DNA of 64,000 nucleotides, from positions 992,001-1,056,000 of the forward strand of contig NZ_CP063194.1 in the NCBI RefSeq assembly GCF_028609865.1. Reading direction: 5' to 3'. Both the position numbers and the translations under genes were made by a program. Shown piece by piece: positions 16,525-25,013 of the stretch (position 1 is the stretch's first letter; each line of letters opens with the position of its first letter). Source of the stretch: Corynebacterium jeddahense (GTDB lineage Bacteria; Actinomycetota; Actinomycetes; Mycobacteriales; Mycobacteriaceae). Under the pieces are notes generated by a model, which did not search any database, was not told the origin of the DNA, and saw only the letters and a program-made list of their open reading frames with translations.

Positions 16525-17922
16525 CTAGCGCCCGGCCGTGTAGCCGCGGCGCCACTCGCTGTGGATGGCGGCGCCGTCGTTCGCCCGCGCGCGGATGCCG
16601 TAGCAGTTGCCGTCGGGCCAGATGCGCGAGGACATGACAACGCTGCCGCCGCCCGCGTAGACCTCGAGCGTGGAGCCGTCGACGATGACGGTGATGTTGT
16701 CCTCGTCGTCATCGTTGAGCGACGCGGTGGCGGGGGTGCCGTCGAGCCGGTCGAGGGTGAGCGTGTCGCCGTCGTGGGTGATCACCGCGGCCGGCTCGCC
16801 TGCGCCGTCGAGCACCTCGACCACGACGGAGGAGCCGGACGGCACCTCGCACAGGCCCGCCCACATGCGCGCGCGGTCGGTCGTGTCCACGGCGTCCGGC
16901 AGCCCCGGCGCCGGCACCTGGTAGAGGCGCCCGCCCGCGAGGGTGACGCGCCGCGGCAGGGTGAGCGCGTTGGCCCAGCCCTCGGCGTCCCAGTTCGGCT
17001 CGGCGGTGGGGTCGCCGGCGCGGTCGGTGTTCGTCATAAAGCCGTAGAGGTAGGCACGCTCGTACAGGTTGTCGGCGGTCGCCTCCTCGGGGCGGTAGTT
17101 CGTGTTGCGCGGGCGGGTGAAGTCGTGCCCGTGGTCGACGACGGTAAACGGCGTGTCCACGCGGAACACCGACCCTTTGAGCTGGCCCACGGCGTAGACG
17201 GCGGTGTCCTTGCCGTCGCGCTCGAGGGTGATGAACAAGACATCGTGGATCTCGCCGTCCACTTCGTCGCGCAGCCGCACGAGGCGCGGGGCGACGAGCG
17301 AGGCGTCGAGATCGACGCCGGTGTCGCCGTCGAAGGTGAGGGGCCCGACGAGGTGCCAGTCGCGCCCGTCAGTCGACGTGAGCACGACGGGCTTCGGCGC
17401 CGTCACCGGCCCGGAGACGGCGAGCATGAGCCAGCCGTCGTGGTCCTGCTCGCGGTCGGCGCTGCCCCAGTCCGGCACGACGCAGGGGGAGCGGAAGTTC
17501 GACGCGCCCGCGGAGTCCCCGACCACCGCACCGATGCGCTCGGCCGCGGCGATGTCGTCGTCCTCATCGTCGCCGCACAGCTCGTCGACGTGCGCAACGT
17601 GCGCGATCTGCACCGTGTTGCCCGCCGCGGTCTCGGAGCTGAAGTACAGGTCGACGCCGTCGCCGGACGCGGTGACGGACCCGGCGCGCACGTTCGTCTC
17701 CCCGCCGGCCGGGGCGATGACGTCACTGCAGTCGAGCCAGCTGAACGGGTCGTCCTCGCTCATCTCGTGTCCCCAGCGGCTCGGCGCGTCCGGGGTGGGG
17801 CGGTACTGGTAGAACATGTGCCACACGCGCGAGTCCTCGTCGCCGGAGCGGAAGACGCCGGCGGGGCCCTCGAGGATGCCGCGCTCGGCGGTCACGTGCA
17901 GTTCTGGTCGGTACACGGTCAT
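16525..17922 (-). CDS. GH32-like beta-propeller protein lacking catalytic carboxylates
   Basis: The 465-residue protein aligns with glycoside hydrolase family 32 (invertase, sucrose-6-phosphate hydrolase): HMFYQYRPTPDAPSRWGHEMS matches the conserved FYQxNP...WGH segment, and a C-terminal beta-sandwich-like part ends with IWPDGNCYGIRARAND. However the three catalytic signatures are changed. WMNDPNG (nucleophile Asp) reads GILEGPAG, RDP (transition-state Asp) reads RSP, and the EC acid/base motif reads SLVAP. It is therefore unlikely to hydrolyse fructosides in the usual way and may bind sugar or glycogen. Its ATG shares one base with the glgA stop (TGATG), so it is coupled to glgA. The role is unknown. 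Confidence 0.78.
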   Translation of the reverse strand: MTVYRPELHVTAERGILEGPAGVFRSGDEDSRVWHMFYQYRPTPDAPSRWGHEMSEDDPFSWLDCSDVIAPAGGETNVRAGSVTASGDGVDLYFSSETAAGNTVQIAHVAHVDELCGDDEDDDIAAAERIGAVVGDSAGASNFRSPCVVPDWGSADREQDHDGWLMLAVSGPVTAPKPVVLTSTDGRDWHLVGPLTFDGDTGVDLDASLVAPRLVRLRDEVDGEIHDVLFITLERDGKDTAVYAVGQLKGSVFRVDTPFTVVDHGHDFTRPRNTNYRPEEATADNLYERAYLYGFMTNTDRAGDPTAEPNWDAEGWANALTLPRRVTLAGGRLYQVPAPGLPDAVDTTDRARMWAGLCEVPSGSSVVVEVLDGAGEPAAVITHDGDTLTLDRLDGTPATASLNDDDEDNITVIVDGSTLEVYAGGGSVVMSSRIWPDGNCYGIRARANDGAAIHSEWRRGYTAGR

Positions 17923-19076
17923 CAGATCAACCCCTTGTAAATGTCGACAGTCTGCTGGGCGATGGTCCGCCACGAGAACTCGCTCTTGGCCCGCTCGAGC
18001 CCCGCAGCGCCCATGGCGGCGGCGCGCTCGCGGTCGCCGGCGACGGCGTTGACGGCCTCGGCGAGCCTACGCTCAAAGCCTTCGGCGTCGGCCGCGTCGT
18101 AGTCCACGAGGACGCCCGTCTCGCCGTCAACGACGACCTCCGGGATGCCGCCGACGCGCGACGCCACGACGGCGGTGCCGCACGCCATGGCCTCGAGGTT
18201 GACGATACCGAGCGGCTCGTAGATCGACGGGCACACGAACACGTCCGCCACCGAGTACACCTGGCGGATCCGCTCCGGGGGCAGCATGTCCTTCACCCAG
18301 AACACCCCGTCGCGCTGCGCCTGCAGCTTCTCGACGAGCCCTTCGGTCTCCGCTGCGATCTCCTCGGTGTCCGGGGCCCCGGCGCAGAGAATGAGCTGGA
18401 TCCCCTCGTCGAAGCGCTGCGCCGCCTTGAGCAGGTGGGGTACGCCCTTCTGGCGGGTGATGCGCCCCACGAACGCGACGACGGGCCGGGATGTATCCAC
18501 CCCGAGCTCGTCGGCGATGGTGCCGGCGTCCGGGTACCACTTTTCCGGGTCGATGCCGTTGAGGACGGTGTGGACTTTAGCGTCGTCGATACGCGGGTAC
18601 GCCCGCAGAATCGAGTCCTTCATGCCGGAGGAGACGGCGATGACGGCGTCGGCGTACTCCATGGCGTTCTTCTCGGACCAGGAGGAGACGTTGTAGCCGC
18701 CGCCGAGCTGCTCGCGCTTCCACGGGCGATCCGGCTCGAGGGAGTGGGCGGTGACCACGTGGGGGATCTCGTGGAGCAGGCCCGCGAGGTGGCCGCCGAG
18801 GCCCGAGTACCAGGTGTGGGAGTGCACGACGTCGAGGCCGGAGGCGGCGTCGGCCATCCGGAGGCCCGTCGATAAGGTCTTGATCGCGCCGTTCGCGTCC
18901 GCGAGGGCGGGGTCGACGCCGTGGACGTAGACGCCGGCCTCGTCGCGTGGGGCGCCCATGCAGTGGACGTCGACGTCGACGATCTCCCGCATGAACCGTG
19001 TCAGCTCCGTGACGTGGACCCCGGCCCCGCCGTAGACCTCCGGCGGGTACTCGCGCGTGAACATTCCGACTTTCAT
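17922..19076 (-). CDS. glgA: GlgA/GlgM-type glycogen (maltose-1-phosphate) synthase, GT4
   Basis: The 384-residue protein is a GT4 glycosyltransferase of the actinobacterial glycogen synthase type. It begins [21 protein letters not shown], has [12 protein letters not shown] in the nucleotide-sugar domain and ends the donor site with [19 protein letters not shown] (the EPxGIxxxE motif). The M. tuberculosis counterpart Rv1212c is now regarded as GlgM, which makes maltose-1-phosphate from ADP-glucose; corynebacterial versions are usually called GlgA. It is divergent from glgC, which makes its ADP-glucose substrate, and translationally coupled to the GH32-like gene behind it. Confidence 0.92.
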   Translation of the reverse strand: MKVGMFTREYPPEVYGGAGVHVTELTRFMREIVDVDVHCMGAPRDEAGVYVHGVDPALADANGAIKTLSTGLRMADAASGLDVVHSHTWYSGLGGHLAGLLHEIPHVVTAHSLEPDRPWKREQLGGGYNVSSWSEKNAMEYADAVIAVSSGMKDSILRAYPRIDDAKVHTVLNGIDPEKWYPDAGTIADELGVDTSRPVVAFVGRITRQKGVPHLLKAAQRFDEGIQLILCAGAPDTEEIAAETEGLVEKLQAQRDGVFWVKDMLPPERIRQVYSVADVFVCPSIYEPLGIVNLEAMACGTAVVASRVGGIPEVVVDGETGVLVDYDAADAEGFERRLAEAVNAVAGDRERAAAMGAAGLERAKSEFSWRTIAQQTVDIYKGLI

Positions 19077-19084
19077 GCCCGCCG

Positions 19085-19136
19085 AGCCTACTGACGATGC
19101 CGAATCCCTGCACGAGCCTGAAAATCACATTAGCCT
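19085..19136. promoter_or_regulatory. divergent glgA/glgC promoter region
   Basis: The 67-base gap holds TAGGCT on the minus strand (19090-19085), 8 bases before the glgA ATG. It also holds TAGCCT on the plus strand (19131-19136), 7 bases before the glgC ATG. Both genes probably have leaderless messages. No obvious operator palindrome was seen between them. Confidence 0.45.
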
Positions 19137-19143
19137 TGCGCTT

Positions 19144-20361
19144 ATGAAAAGCCAGCCTCGAGTTCTCGCCATCGTCCTGGCCGGCGGGGAGGGCAAGCGC
19201 CTTTACCCCCTCACCGCCGACCGCGCCAAGCCCGCCGTCCCGTTCGCGGGCAACTACCGCCTCATCGACTTCGTGCTGTCCAACCTCGTCAACGCCGGCT
19301 ACATGCGCATCGCGGTGCTCACGCAGTACAAGTCGCACTCGCTCGACCGCCATGTGGCCACCGCGTGGAACGTCTCCGGCCCGACGCAGCAGTACATCGC
19401 CTCGGTGCCCGCGCAGCAGCGCCGCGGCAAGCGCTGGTACTCCGGCTCGGCGGACGCGATCGTGCAGTCGCTCAACCTCATCTACGACGACGCGCCGGAC
19501 TACGTCCTCGTCTTCGGCGCGGACCACGTCTACCGCATGGACCCGTCGCAGATGGTGGAGGACCACATCGCCTCGGGCAAGGCGGCCACCGTCGCCGGCA
19601 TCCGCGTGCCGCGTAGCGACGCGCACGCGTTCGGCTGCATCCAGTCCGACGACGACGGCACGATCACCGAGTTCCTAGAAAAACCCGCCGACCCGCCGGG
19701 CACCCCGGACGACCCGGACGTCACCTTCGCCTCCATGGGCAACTACTGCTTCTCCACGGAGGCGCTCATCCAGGCGCTGCTCGAGGACGAGCAGAACGAG
19801 GACTCCGCGCACGACATGGGCGGCGACATCATCCCGTACTTCGTGGCCGAGGGGGAGGCGAACGTCTACGACTTCTCCCGCAACCAGGTGCCGGGCGCGA
19901 CGGACCGCGACCGCGGGTACTGGCGCGACGTCGGCACGATCGATTCGTTCTACGAGGCCCACATGGACCTCATCTCCGTGGATCCGGTGTTCAACCTCTA
20001 CAACAAGGCATGGCCGATCCACGCGACGGAGGACGATAACCTGCCGCCGGCGAAGTTCGTCATGGGTGGCATCGCGCAGGAGTCCATCGTCGCGTCGGGC
20101 TCCATCATCTCCGGGGCGACGGTGCGCAACTCCGTGCTTTCCACCGACGTGCGCGTCGAGGAGGGGGCGACGGTGGAGGGCTCCGTGCTCATGCCGGGCG
20201 TGCGCGTGGGCAAGGGCGCGGTGGTCCGCCACGCCATCTTGGACAAGAACGTCTACGTCTCCGACGGCGAAATCATCGGCGTCGACGCCGAGCGCGACTG
20301 CGCCCGCTTCACCGTCTCGGACCACGGCGTGGTCTGCGTGGGCAAGAACGAGGTGGTCTAG
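19144..20361 (+). CDS. glgC: glucose-1-phosphate adenylyltransferase GlgC
   Basis: The 405-residue protein has the ADP-glucose pyrophosphorylase signatures: [20 protein letters not shown] with the nucleotide loop at residues 10-29, then [17 protein letters not shown] and a C-terminal left-handed helix with [20 protein letters not shown]. It makes ADP-glucose from ATP and glucose-1-phosphate for glycogen synthesis. The ATG at 19144 matches the N-terminus of M. tuberculosis GlgC; an upstream in-frame start would overlap glgA. Its 3' end overlaps the convergent methyltransferase gene by four bases. Confidence 0.95.
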   Translation: MKSQPRVLAIVLAGGEGKRLYPLTADRAKPAVPFAGNYRLIDFVLSNLVNAGYMRIAVLTQYKSHSLDRHVATAWNVSGPTQQYIASVPAQQRRGKRWYSGSADAIVQSLNLIYDDAPDYVLVFGADHVYRMDPSQMVEDHIASGKAATVAGIRVPRSDAHAFGCIQSDDDGTITEFLEKPADPPGTPDDPDVTFASMGNYCFSTEALIQALLEDEQNEDSAHDMGGDIIPYFVAEGEANVYDFSRNQVPGATDRDRGYWRDVGTIDSFYEAHMDLISVDPVFNLYNKAWPIHATEDDNLPPAKFVMGGIAQESIVASGSIISGATVRNSVLSTDVRVEEGATVEGSVLMPGVRVGKGAVVRHAILDKNVYVSDGEIIGVDAERDCARFTVSDHGVVCVGKNEVV

Positions 20362-21032
20362 GCCCGCTTCGTCACCAGCGTGAGCCCGCCGTCGAGCGGC
20401 AGGCGCGCCAGGGCAGCACCGTCGAGCGACAGCGTATCGACGAACGCGTCCGCCTCCCGCGCCGCCTCCGTCTCCCGGTCGCGGCGGGTGGTGTCCGCCA
20501 CGGTGCCGTCGAGCAGCGAACCCGCCACGACGAGGGTGCCGCCGGGGGTGAGGAGGGGCCAGGCGGCGTCGATAAGCGGGCGCAGCTCGACGGGGGAGAC
20601 GTCGGCGTAGACGAGCTGGTACGCGCCGGCGGCGAGGCGGCCCATGACGTCGAGGGGGCGGGAGGTGAGGAAGCGCACGCGCGTCGGCGCGAAGCCCGCG
20701 CCGCGGAACGCCTCCTTCGCGCCGGCCTGGAGCGCGGCCTCGGGCTCGATGCACGTCAGGGTGGCCTTCTCCGGCAGCCCGGCGAGCAGGTGCAGGCCGA
20801 CAACGCCGGCCGCGGGGGTGACGGCGACCGCGCCCTGGGTCCCGCCCGGGGTGGCGGCGGCGAGCACGGTGAGCAGGTCGCCCACGTAGGTGCTCGGCGC
20901 GGCGACGCCGTTTTCCGCCGTGTCCTCGCGCGCGAGGCGCAGCGCGTCGGCGACCTCGTCGCTGAGGTGGTCGCCGCGCGCGGCGATGTAGGCGGACAGT
21001 TGGCTAAACGCGGTCTCACTCACGCGGGCCAT
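20358..21032 (-). CDS. class I SAM-dependent O-methyltransferase (Rv1220c-like)
   Basis: The 224-residue protein resembles the small O-methyltransferases next to sigE in mycobacteria. It has [19 protein letters not shown] (cofactor motif region, about residue 66), [47 protein letters not shown] and a basic C-terminus (LVTKRA). The usual acidic residue of motif I (GxGxG) is replaced by TPAAGVVG, but the order of strands fits. The substrate is unknown. The ATG at 21032 is chosen over the adjacent ATG at 21035 for better distance to a G-rich stretch. It diverges from sigE with an 80-base gap. Confidence 0.82.
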   Translation of the reverse strand: MARVSETAFSQLSAYIAARGDHLSDEVADALRLAREDTAENGVAAPSTYVGDLLTVLAAATPGGTQGAVAVTPAAGVVGLHLLAGLPEKATLTCIEPEAALQAGAKEAFRGAGFAPTRVRFLTSRPLDVMGRLAAGAYQLVYADVSPVELRPLIDAAWPLLTPGGTLVVAGSLLDGTVADTTRRDRETEAAREADAFVDTLSLDGAALARLPLDGGLTLVTKRA

Positions 21033-21099
21033 CATAACCCCCGCCGAGGTACCCAGGCAGTTGCCAGCTGGTTGTCTGGAGGAATCCACGCGGGTCTGG

Positions 21100-21105
21100 G
21101 ACAAT
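21100..21105 (+). promoter_or_regulatory. -10-like box for sigE
   Basis: GACAAT ends 7 bases before the sigE ATG. A GGAATC at 21081-21086 resembles the -35 of ECF sigma factors, but no GTT-type -10 was found at the usual distance, so autoregulation is only a suggestion. Confidence 0.3.
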
Positions 21106-21112
21106 ACCCCTC

Positions 21113-21715
21113 ATGACATTCGAGGACGCCCCCGCACCCCGCCTGACCGGCACCGCAGCCTTCGATGCCGGCGAGGGCGAGATGCCGTCGTGGGCGGAGC
21201 TCGTCCAGGAGCACGCGGACAGCGTCTACCGCCTCGCCTACCGCCTCACCGGCAACCAGCACGACGCGGAGGACCTCACGCAGGAGACGTTCATGCGCGT
21301 CTTCCGCAGCCTGAAGCACTACCAGCCGGGCACGTTCGAGGGCTGGCTGCACCGCATCACCACAAACCTCTTCCTCGACATGGTGCGCCGCCGCGCGAAG
21401 ATCCGCATGGAGGCGCTGCCGGAGGACTACGAGCGCGTACCCGGCACGGACATGACGCCGGAGGAGGCGTACTCCACCGCGAACCTCGACCCGGCGCTGC
21501 AGCACGCGCTCGACGAGCTCAGCCCGGACTTCCGCGTCGCGGTCGTGCTCTGCGACGTGGTCGGCATGAGCTACGAGGAGATCGCGGAGACGCTCGGGGT
21601 GAAGATGGGCACGGTGCGCTCGCGCATCCACCGCGGGCGCGCCCAGCTGCGGGAGTCCCTCGAGGCGCAAGCGCGTATCGACGCCTCCGCCAAGGAACTC
21701 ATCCGCGCCTTCTAG
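21113..21715 (+). CDS. sigE: ECF sigma factor SigE
   Basis: The 200-residue protein has both ECF sigma regions: region 2 with [20 protein letters not shown] (about 42-61) and [16 protein letters not shown], and region 4 with [20 protein letters not shown] (about 162-181). SigE controls envelope-stress genes in mycobacteria and corynebacteria. The next gene encodes a zinc anti-sigma factor, the usual partner, and tatB follows, the same order as around Rv1221 except that htrA is missing here. The ATG at 21113 gives a start very close to a -10-like box. Confidence 0.93.
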   Translation: MTFEDAPAPRLTGTAAFDAGEGEMPSWAELVQEHADSVYRLAYRLTGNQHDAEDLTQETFMRVFRSLKHYQPGTFEGWLHRITTNLFLDMVRRRAKIRMEALPEDYERVPGTDMTPEEAYSTANLDPALQHALDELSPDFRVAVVLCDVVGMSYEEIAETLGVKMGTVRSRIHRGRAQLRESLEAQARIDASAKELIRAF

Positions 21716-21729
21716 GGGAGCGTGCCGGG

Positions 21730-22077
21730 ATGCACAAGCGCGAGTTCAACTCGACCGACCACCTCAACCCCGAGGCCGTCGCCGCCTACGTGGACGGGGA
21801 GCTCACAGCCGGGGCGTACCGGCGCGCCACGAAGCACTTGGACGACTGCGAGGAGTGCCTCGCCGAGGTCGCCGCGCAGCGCCGCGCCGCAGACCGGCTG
21901 CGGGTCGCCGACGACTCGCAGGTGCACGCGCCGGCCTCGCTCGTGGAGCGCCTGGCGAGCCTGCACGCTGAGGATGCCCGCGACGACCCAGGCGCAACGG
22001 GGGCCAAGGACGGCCGGGGCGGGATCGCCGCGGTGCTGGGCCGGATCGCCCGCCACGGCACGTCGGGCCGCGAGTAA
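21730..22077 (+). CDS. rseA: zinc anti-sigma factor (RseA/CseE) for SigE
   Basis: The 115-residue protein has the anti-sigma zinc motif HLDDCEECLAEV (His-x3-Cys-x2-Cys) near residue 37, preceded by AVAAYVDGELTAG, the typical ZAS start. It binds and silences SigE until thiol or envelope stress releases it. No membrane helix is present, as in mycobacterial RseA. It is 14 bases downstream of sigE and 10 bases before tatB. It ends in a basic, Gly-rich tail. The symbol rseA is used for M. tuberculosis and cseE for C. glutamicum. Confidence 0.88.
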   Translation: MHKREFNSTDHLNPEAVAAYVDGELTAGAYRRATKHLDDCEECLAEVAAQRRAADRLRVADDSQVHAPASLVERLASLHAEDARDDPGATGAKDGRGGIAAVLGRIARHGTSGRE

Positions 22078-22087
22078 GGTGACGTAG

Positions 22088-22483
22088 GTGTTTTCCAACA
22101 TCGGCTGGGGCGAGATCTTCTTCATCCTCATCATCGGCCTCATCGTGATCGGGCCGGAGCGCCTGCCCGGCGTCGTCGAGGACGTGCGCGCGGCGATCTA
22201 CGCGGCGAAAAAGGCGATCAACAACGCGAAGGCCGAGCTCAACGGGGAGTTCGAGGAATTCGAGGAGTTCAAAAAGCCCATCGACACCGTCACCCAGTAC
22301 GCGGCGATGGGCCCGAAGCGGGCGATGGCGAAGATGCTGTTCGACGAGGAAACCCCCGCGGAGACCGACAGGCCCAGTAACCAGCCCAAGCAGCAGGCCC
22401 CCGCGCCGCGTCAGGCGGAGCGTGAGGTGGCGGACCGGAGGCCGTCGCAAAGCAAGGGCTTCTCCTGGGAGGACATCACTTAA
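22088..22483 (+). CDS. tatB: twin-arginine translocase subunit TatB
   Basis: The 131-residue protein starts MFSNIGWGEIFFILIIGLIV with a single N-terminal membrane helix, then IGPERLPGVVEDVRAAIYAAKKA, the hinge and amphipathic helix of TatB. The end is a charged, Pro/Gln-rich tail. TatB works with TatA/TatC, not in this window, to export folded proteins. It starts at GTG 22088, follows the sigE-rseA pair as in mycobacteria, and its 3' end overlaps the convergent mrp gene by eight bases. Confidence 0.93.
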   Translation: MFSNIGWGEIFFILIIGLIVIGPERLPGVVEDVRAAIYAAKKAINNAKAELNGEFEEFEEFKKPIDTVTQYAAMGPKRAMAKMLFDEETPAETDRPSNQPKQQAPAPRQAEREVADRRPSQSKGFSWEDIT

Positions 22484-23612
22484 CGCGGGGATTGAGGCTC
22501 TTGCCCGCGAGCGAATCGCGGCGCACCTTGAGCTGGTCCGCGACGGCGAGGATGGCGCGGGCGGCGGGGGAGTCGGGCTCAGCGATGACGACGGGGGTGC
22601 CGTCGTCGCCGTGCTCGCGCAGCTGCGGGTCGAGCGGAATGGAGCCGAGCAGCTTCACGTCGGAGTCGGTGAGCTGCGTGAGGCGCTCGGCCACCTGCTC
22701 GCCGCCGCCCTCGCCGAAGATGTTGAGCACGGTGCCGTCGGGAAGCGTCATGCCCGCCATGTTCTCGATGACGCCGGCGATCTTTTGATCCGTCTGCTGG
22801 GCGATGGTGCCGGCGCGCTCGGCGACCTCGGCTGCGGCGGCCTGCGGGGTGGTCACGATGATGAGCTCCGCGTTGGGCACGAGCTGCGCCACCGTGATGG
22901 CCACGTCGCCGGTCCCGGGCGGCAGGTCCATGAACAGCACGTCGAGGTCGCCCCAGTACACGTCGGCGAGGAACTGCTGGATCGCGCGGGTGAGCATCGG
23001 CCCGCGCCATACGATCGGCGCGTTGCCCTCGACGAACTGGCCGACGGAGATGTGGCGCACCCCGTGGGCGATCGGCGGCATGATCATGTCGTCAACGACG
23101 GTGGGGCCCTTGTCGTCGGAACCCATGAGCCCCGGCACCGAGTGGCCGTAGATGTCCGCGTCGACGATGCCGACGGTGAGCCCCTGGGCGGCGAGCGCCG
23201 TGGCCAGGTTCACCGTCATCGAGGACTTGCCCACGCCGCCCTTGCCGGAGGCGACGGCGTAGATGCGCGTGCGCGTGTCCGGGTCGGCGAAGGGGATGAC
23301 GGGTCCGGTCTGCTCGCCGCGCAGCTTCTGCGACAGGGCCCGGCGCTGCTCGTCGCTCATCGCGTGCATGGTGACGCTCACCCGCCCCGCGCCGTCGAGC
23401 TCCTCGAGCACCGCGCGGGCGTTCGACTCGATGGTCTCGCGCATCGGGCAGCCGGCGATGGTGAGGTAGATACCCACCGCGACGTCGCTGCCGTCGATCG
23501 CGACCGATTCAACCATGTCGAGCTCGGTGATCGGCTTGCCAATTTCCGGGTCTTCCACGCGCGCCAGGGCCGCGTAGACGTCCGCTTCGGTGATCTGTTG
23601 TTCAGTAGCCAT
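22476..23612 (-). CDS. mrp: Mrp/ApbC Fe-S cluster carrier ATPase
   Basis: The 378-residue protein has an N-terminal MIP18-type domain (ALARVEDPEIGKPITELDM) and a P-loop domain with the deviant Walker A GKGGVGKSSMTVNLA near residue 120, plus VLFMDLPPGTGDVAIT. Mrp/ApbC proteins carry Fe-S clusters to apoproteins. The C-terminal CxxC that binds the cluster in E. coli Mrp is replaced by ENMAGMTLPDGTVLNIFGEG; loss of that pair is known from actinobacterial Mrp. The ATG at 23612 is preceded by TATACT (23628-23623) as a good -10. It is convergent with tatB. Confidence 0.92.
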   Translation of the reverse strand: MATEQQITEADVYAALARVEDPEIGKPITELDMVESVAIDGSDVAVGIYLTIAGCPMRETIESNARAVLEELDGAGRVSVTMHAMSDEQRRALSQKLRGEQTGPVIPFADPDTRTRIYAVASGKGGVGKSSMTVNLATALAAQGLTVGIVDADIYGHSVPGLMGSDDKGPTVVDDMIMPPIAHGVRHISVGQFVEGNAPIVWRGPMLTRAIQQFLADVYWGDLDVLFMDLPPGTGDVAITVAQLVPNAELIIVTTPQAAAAEVAERAGTIAQQTDQKIAGVIENMAGMTLPDGTVLNIFGEGGGEQVAERLTQLTDSDVKLLGSIPLDPQLREHGDDGTPVVIAEPDSPAARAILAVADQLKVRRDSLAGKSLNPRVK

Positions 23613-23622
23613 CTCGTCGAGC

Positions 23623-23657
23623 AGTATAACGGCGTCCGCGCGTTGACCCGATACACT
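23623..23657. promoter_or_regulatory. divergent -10 boxes of mrp and the YflT-like gene
   Basis: TATACT on the minus strand (23628-23623) serves mrp, with about 10 bases to its ATG. TACACT on the plus strand (23652-23657) is 7 bases before the ATG at 23665. Both transcripts have little or no leader. Confidence 0.5.
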
Positions 23658-23664
23658 GGGCGGC

Positions 23665-24180
23665 ATGACTCATCCCTTTAACAACCCCGCCGGCCAGGCG
23701 CCGGTGGGCCAGGTGCCGACGGGCTGGCCGGTCGGCAGCTTCAAGACGTACGCGGAGGCGCAGCACGCCGTCGACGCGCTTTCGGACCAACAGTTCCCGG
23801 TGGAGAAGCTCTCCATCGTCGGCGTGGATCTCATGCAGGTGGAGAACATCACCGGCCGCCTGACGTGGGGCAAGGTCCTGGGCACCGGCGCGCTGTCGGG
23901 CCTGTGGATGGGCCTGTTCCTCGGCCTCATCATGGCCATGTTCGCCGAGCCGGGCACCGTGTGGGCGATGTTCTTCTGGACGCTTATCATGGGCGCCCTG
24001 TTCGGCCTCATCTTCGCCGCCGTGGCGTACGCGTTCACGGGCGGCAAGCGCGACTTCTCCTCGGCCACCACGATCGTCGCCGGGCGCTACGACGTCCTCT
24101 GCGAGCCCGACGCCGCACCGCAGGCGCGCGACCTCATCGCCGCTACCGGCGCGCCGGTGCAGCCGCGTAACGACGCCTAA
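23665..24180 (+). CDS. membrane protein with general-stress-protein-17M (YflT-like) domain
   Basis: The 171-residue protein starts with PVGSFKTYAEAQHAVDALSD and FPVEKLSIVGVDLMQVENITG, the YflT/17M fold. Two membrane helices follow (GLWMGLFLGLIMAMFAEPG and FFWTLIMGALFGLIFAAVAYAF), and the domain closes with IVAGRYDVLCEPDAAPQARDLI. The family is linked to general stress in Bacillus; its molecular role is unknown. It is eight bases upstream of the lipoprotein gene and probably shares its transcript. A leaderless start is suggested by the promoter spacing. Confidence 0.83.
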   Translation: MTHPFNNPAGQAPVGQVPTGWPVGSFKTYAEAQHAVDALSDQQFPVEKLSIVGVDLMQVENITGRLTWGKVLGTGALSGLWMGLFLGLIMAMFAEPGTVWAMFFWTLIMGALFGLIFAAVAYAFTGGKRDFSSATTIVAGRYDVLCEPDAAPQARDLIAATGAPVQPRNDA

Positions 24181-24188
24181 CGGCCCCA

Positions 24189-24953
24189 ATGCGCCAACAA
24201 ACCACAGTCCGCACACCCCGCCGCGTGGCGGCGCTGCTCGCCGTGCCCGCGGTTCTCGCCGGCGCGGCCGGGCTGACCGGCTGCGCGTCGCAGGACGGCG
24301 TCTACGCCCACGCCGCCACCGGCAAGGACGCGGTGGCGATCGGCGTTGATGCCACCTCGCCGGAGCAGGTCGTGCTCGGCGAGATCTACAGCCGCGTGCT
24401 TCAACAGTTGGGCCGCCCGACGAGCGTGACGGCGCTGGACAACGGCGTGAACGCCGGCGCCGACGCGCTGCCGGTGCTGCAGGAGACGCAGGTCGACTTC
24501 GTCGTCGCATGCACCGGCACGCTCGTCGAGGCGAACGACCCGGCCGCGGCCGCGGCGCTGCGCAAGGAGCACGACGCCGACCCCGACGACGCGGGCTTCA
24601 GCGACCGCGTCTACGACGCCGCGGTGGCCACCCTGCCCGGCAACGTGCAGACGGTGGACCCCTCGCCCTCGCAGGGCTGCGGGGCGGGGGATCTGCCGAA
24701 CAACGTCATCCCGGTCTTCCGCAAGGGCGTGTTCGATCGCACCGAGGTCAACCGCCTCAACTTCATCACCCGCGTGCTGGCCAGCAGCGCGCTGGAGAAG
24801 ATGACGAAGGAGTACACCGCGGGCGGGGAGCTCACCGACGTGCTCGCCGCATGGATGATCGAGTACGCCCACATCGACGTCCACGCCGGCGAGCTCGCGG
24901 ACCCCGCGGGCGCGGCGGACCCGGATTCCGCCACGGGCGGCTCCGGTAAGTAG
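24189..24953 (+). CDS. lipoprotein with glycine-betaine-binding (OpuAC/ProX-like) domain
   Basis: The 254-residue protein has a signal peptide with lipobox LTGC (Cys near 33). The mature part, AIGVDATSPEQVVLGEIYSR through VLQQLG, resembles the start of OpuAC/ProX quaternary-amine-binding proteins (NxxLGELYxxxL). No ABC transporter genes are adjacent, so it may be a sensor or an orphan binding protein. Three further cysteines (about 107, 162 and 164) could form a disulphide. It ends at a very strong hairpin terminator. The ligand is not predictable from the sequence. Confidence 0.72.
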   Translation: MRQQTTVRTPRRVAALLAVPAVLAGAAGLTGCASQDGVYAHAATGKDAVAIGVDATSPEQVVLGEIYSRVLQQLGRPTSVTALDNGVNAGADALPVLQETQVDFVVACTGTLVEANDPAAAAALRKEHDADPDDAGFSDRVYDAAVATLPGNVQTVDPSPSQGCGAGDLPNNVIPVFRKGVFDRTEVNRLNFITRVLASSALEKMTKEYTAGGELTDVLAAWMIEYAHIDVHAGELADPAGAADPDSATGGSGK

Positions 24954-24962
24954 GCAACGCAA

Positions 24963-25002
24963 AGGGCCCCGGGGAGGAGGTGATCCTCCTTCCCGGGGCC
25001 CT
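24963..25002. terminator. strong bidirectional terminator between lipoprotein gene and odhA
   Basis: An 18-bp stem (24963-24980 with 24985-25002) has a four-base TGAT loop and only one G-T wobble. It lies between two convergent genes, nine bases after the lipoprotein stop and eleven bases from the odhA stop. No T-run follows on either side, as is common in high-GC bacteria. Confidence 0.85.
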
Positions 25003-25013
25003 CCGCTGTGGCG

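Noticed and set aside
21081..21112. SigE autoregulated ECF promoter (GGAATC box)
   Set aside because: The matching ECF -10 element is missing at the right distance, so only a weak note is kept.
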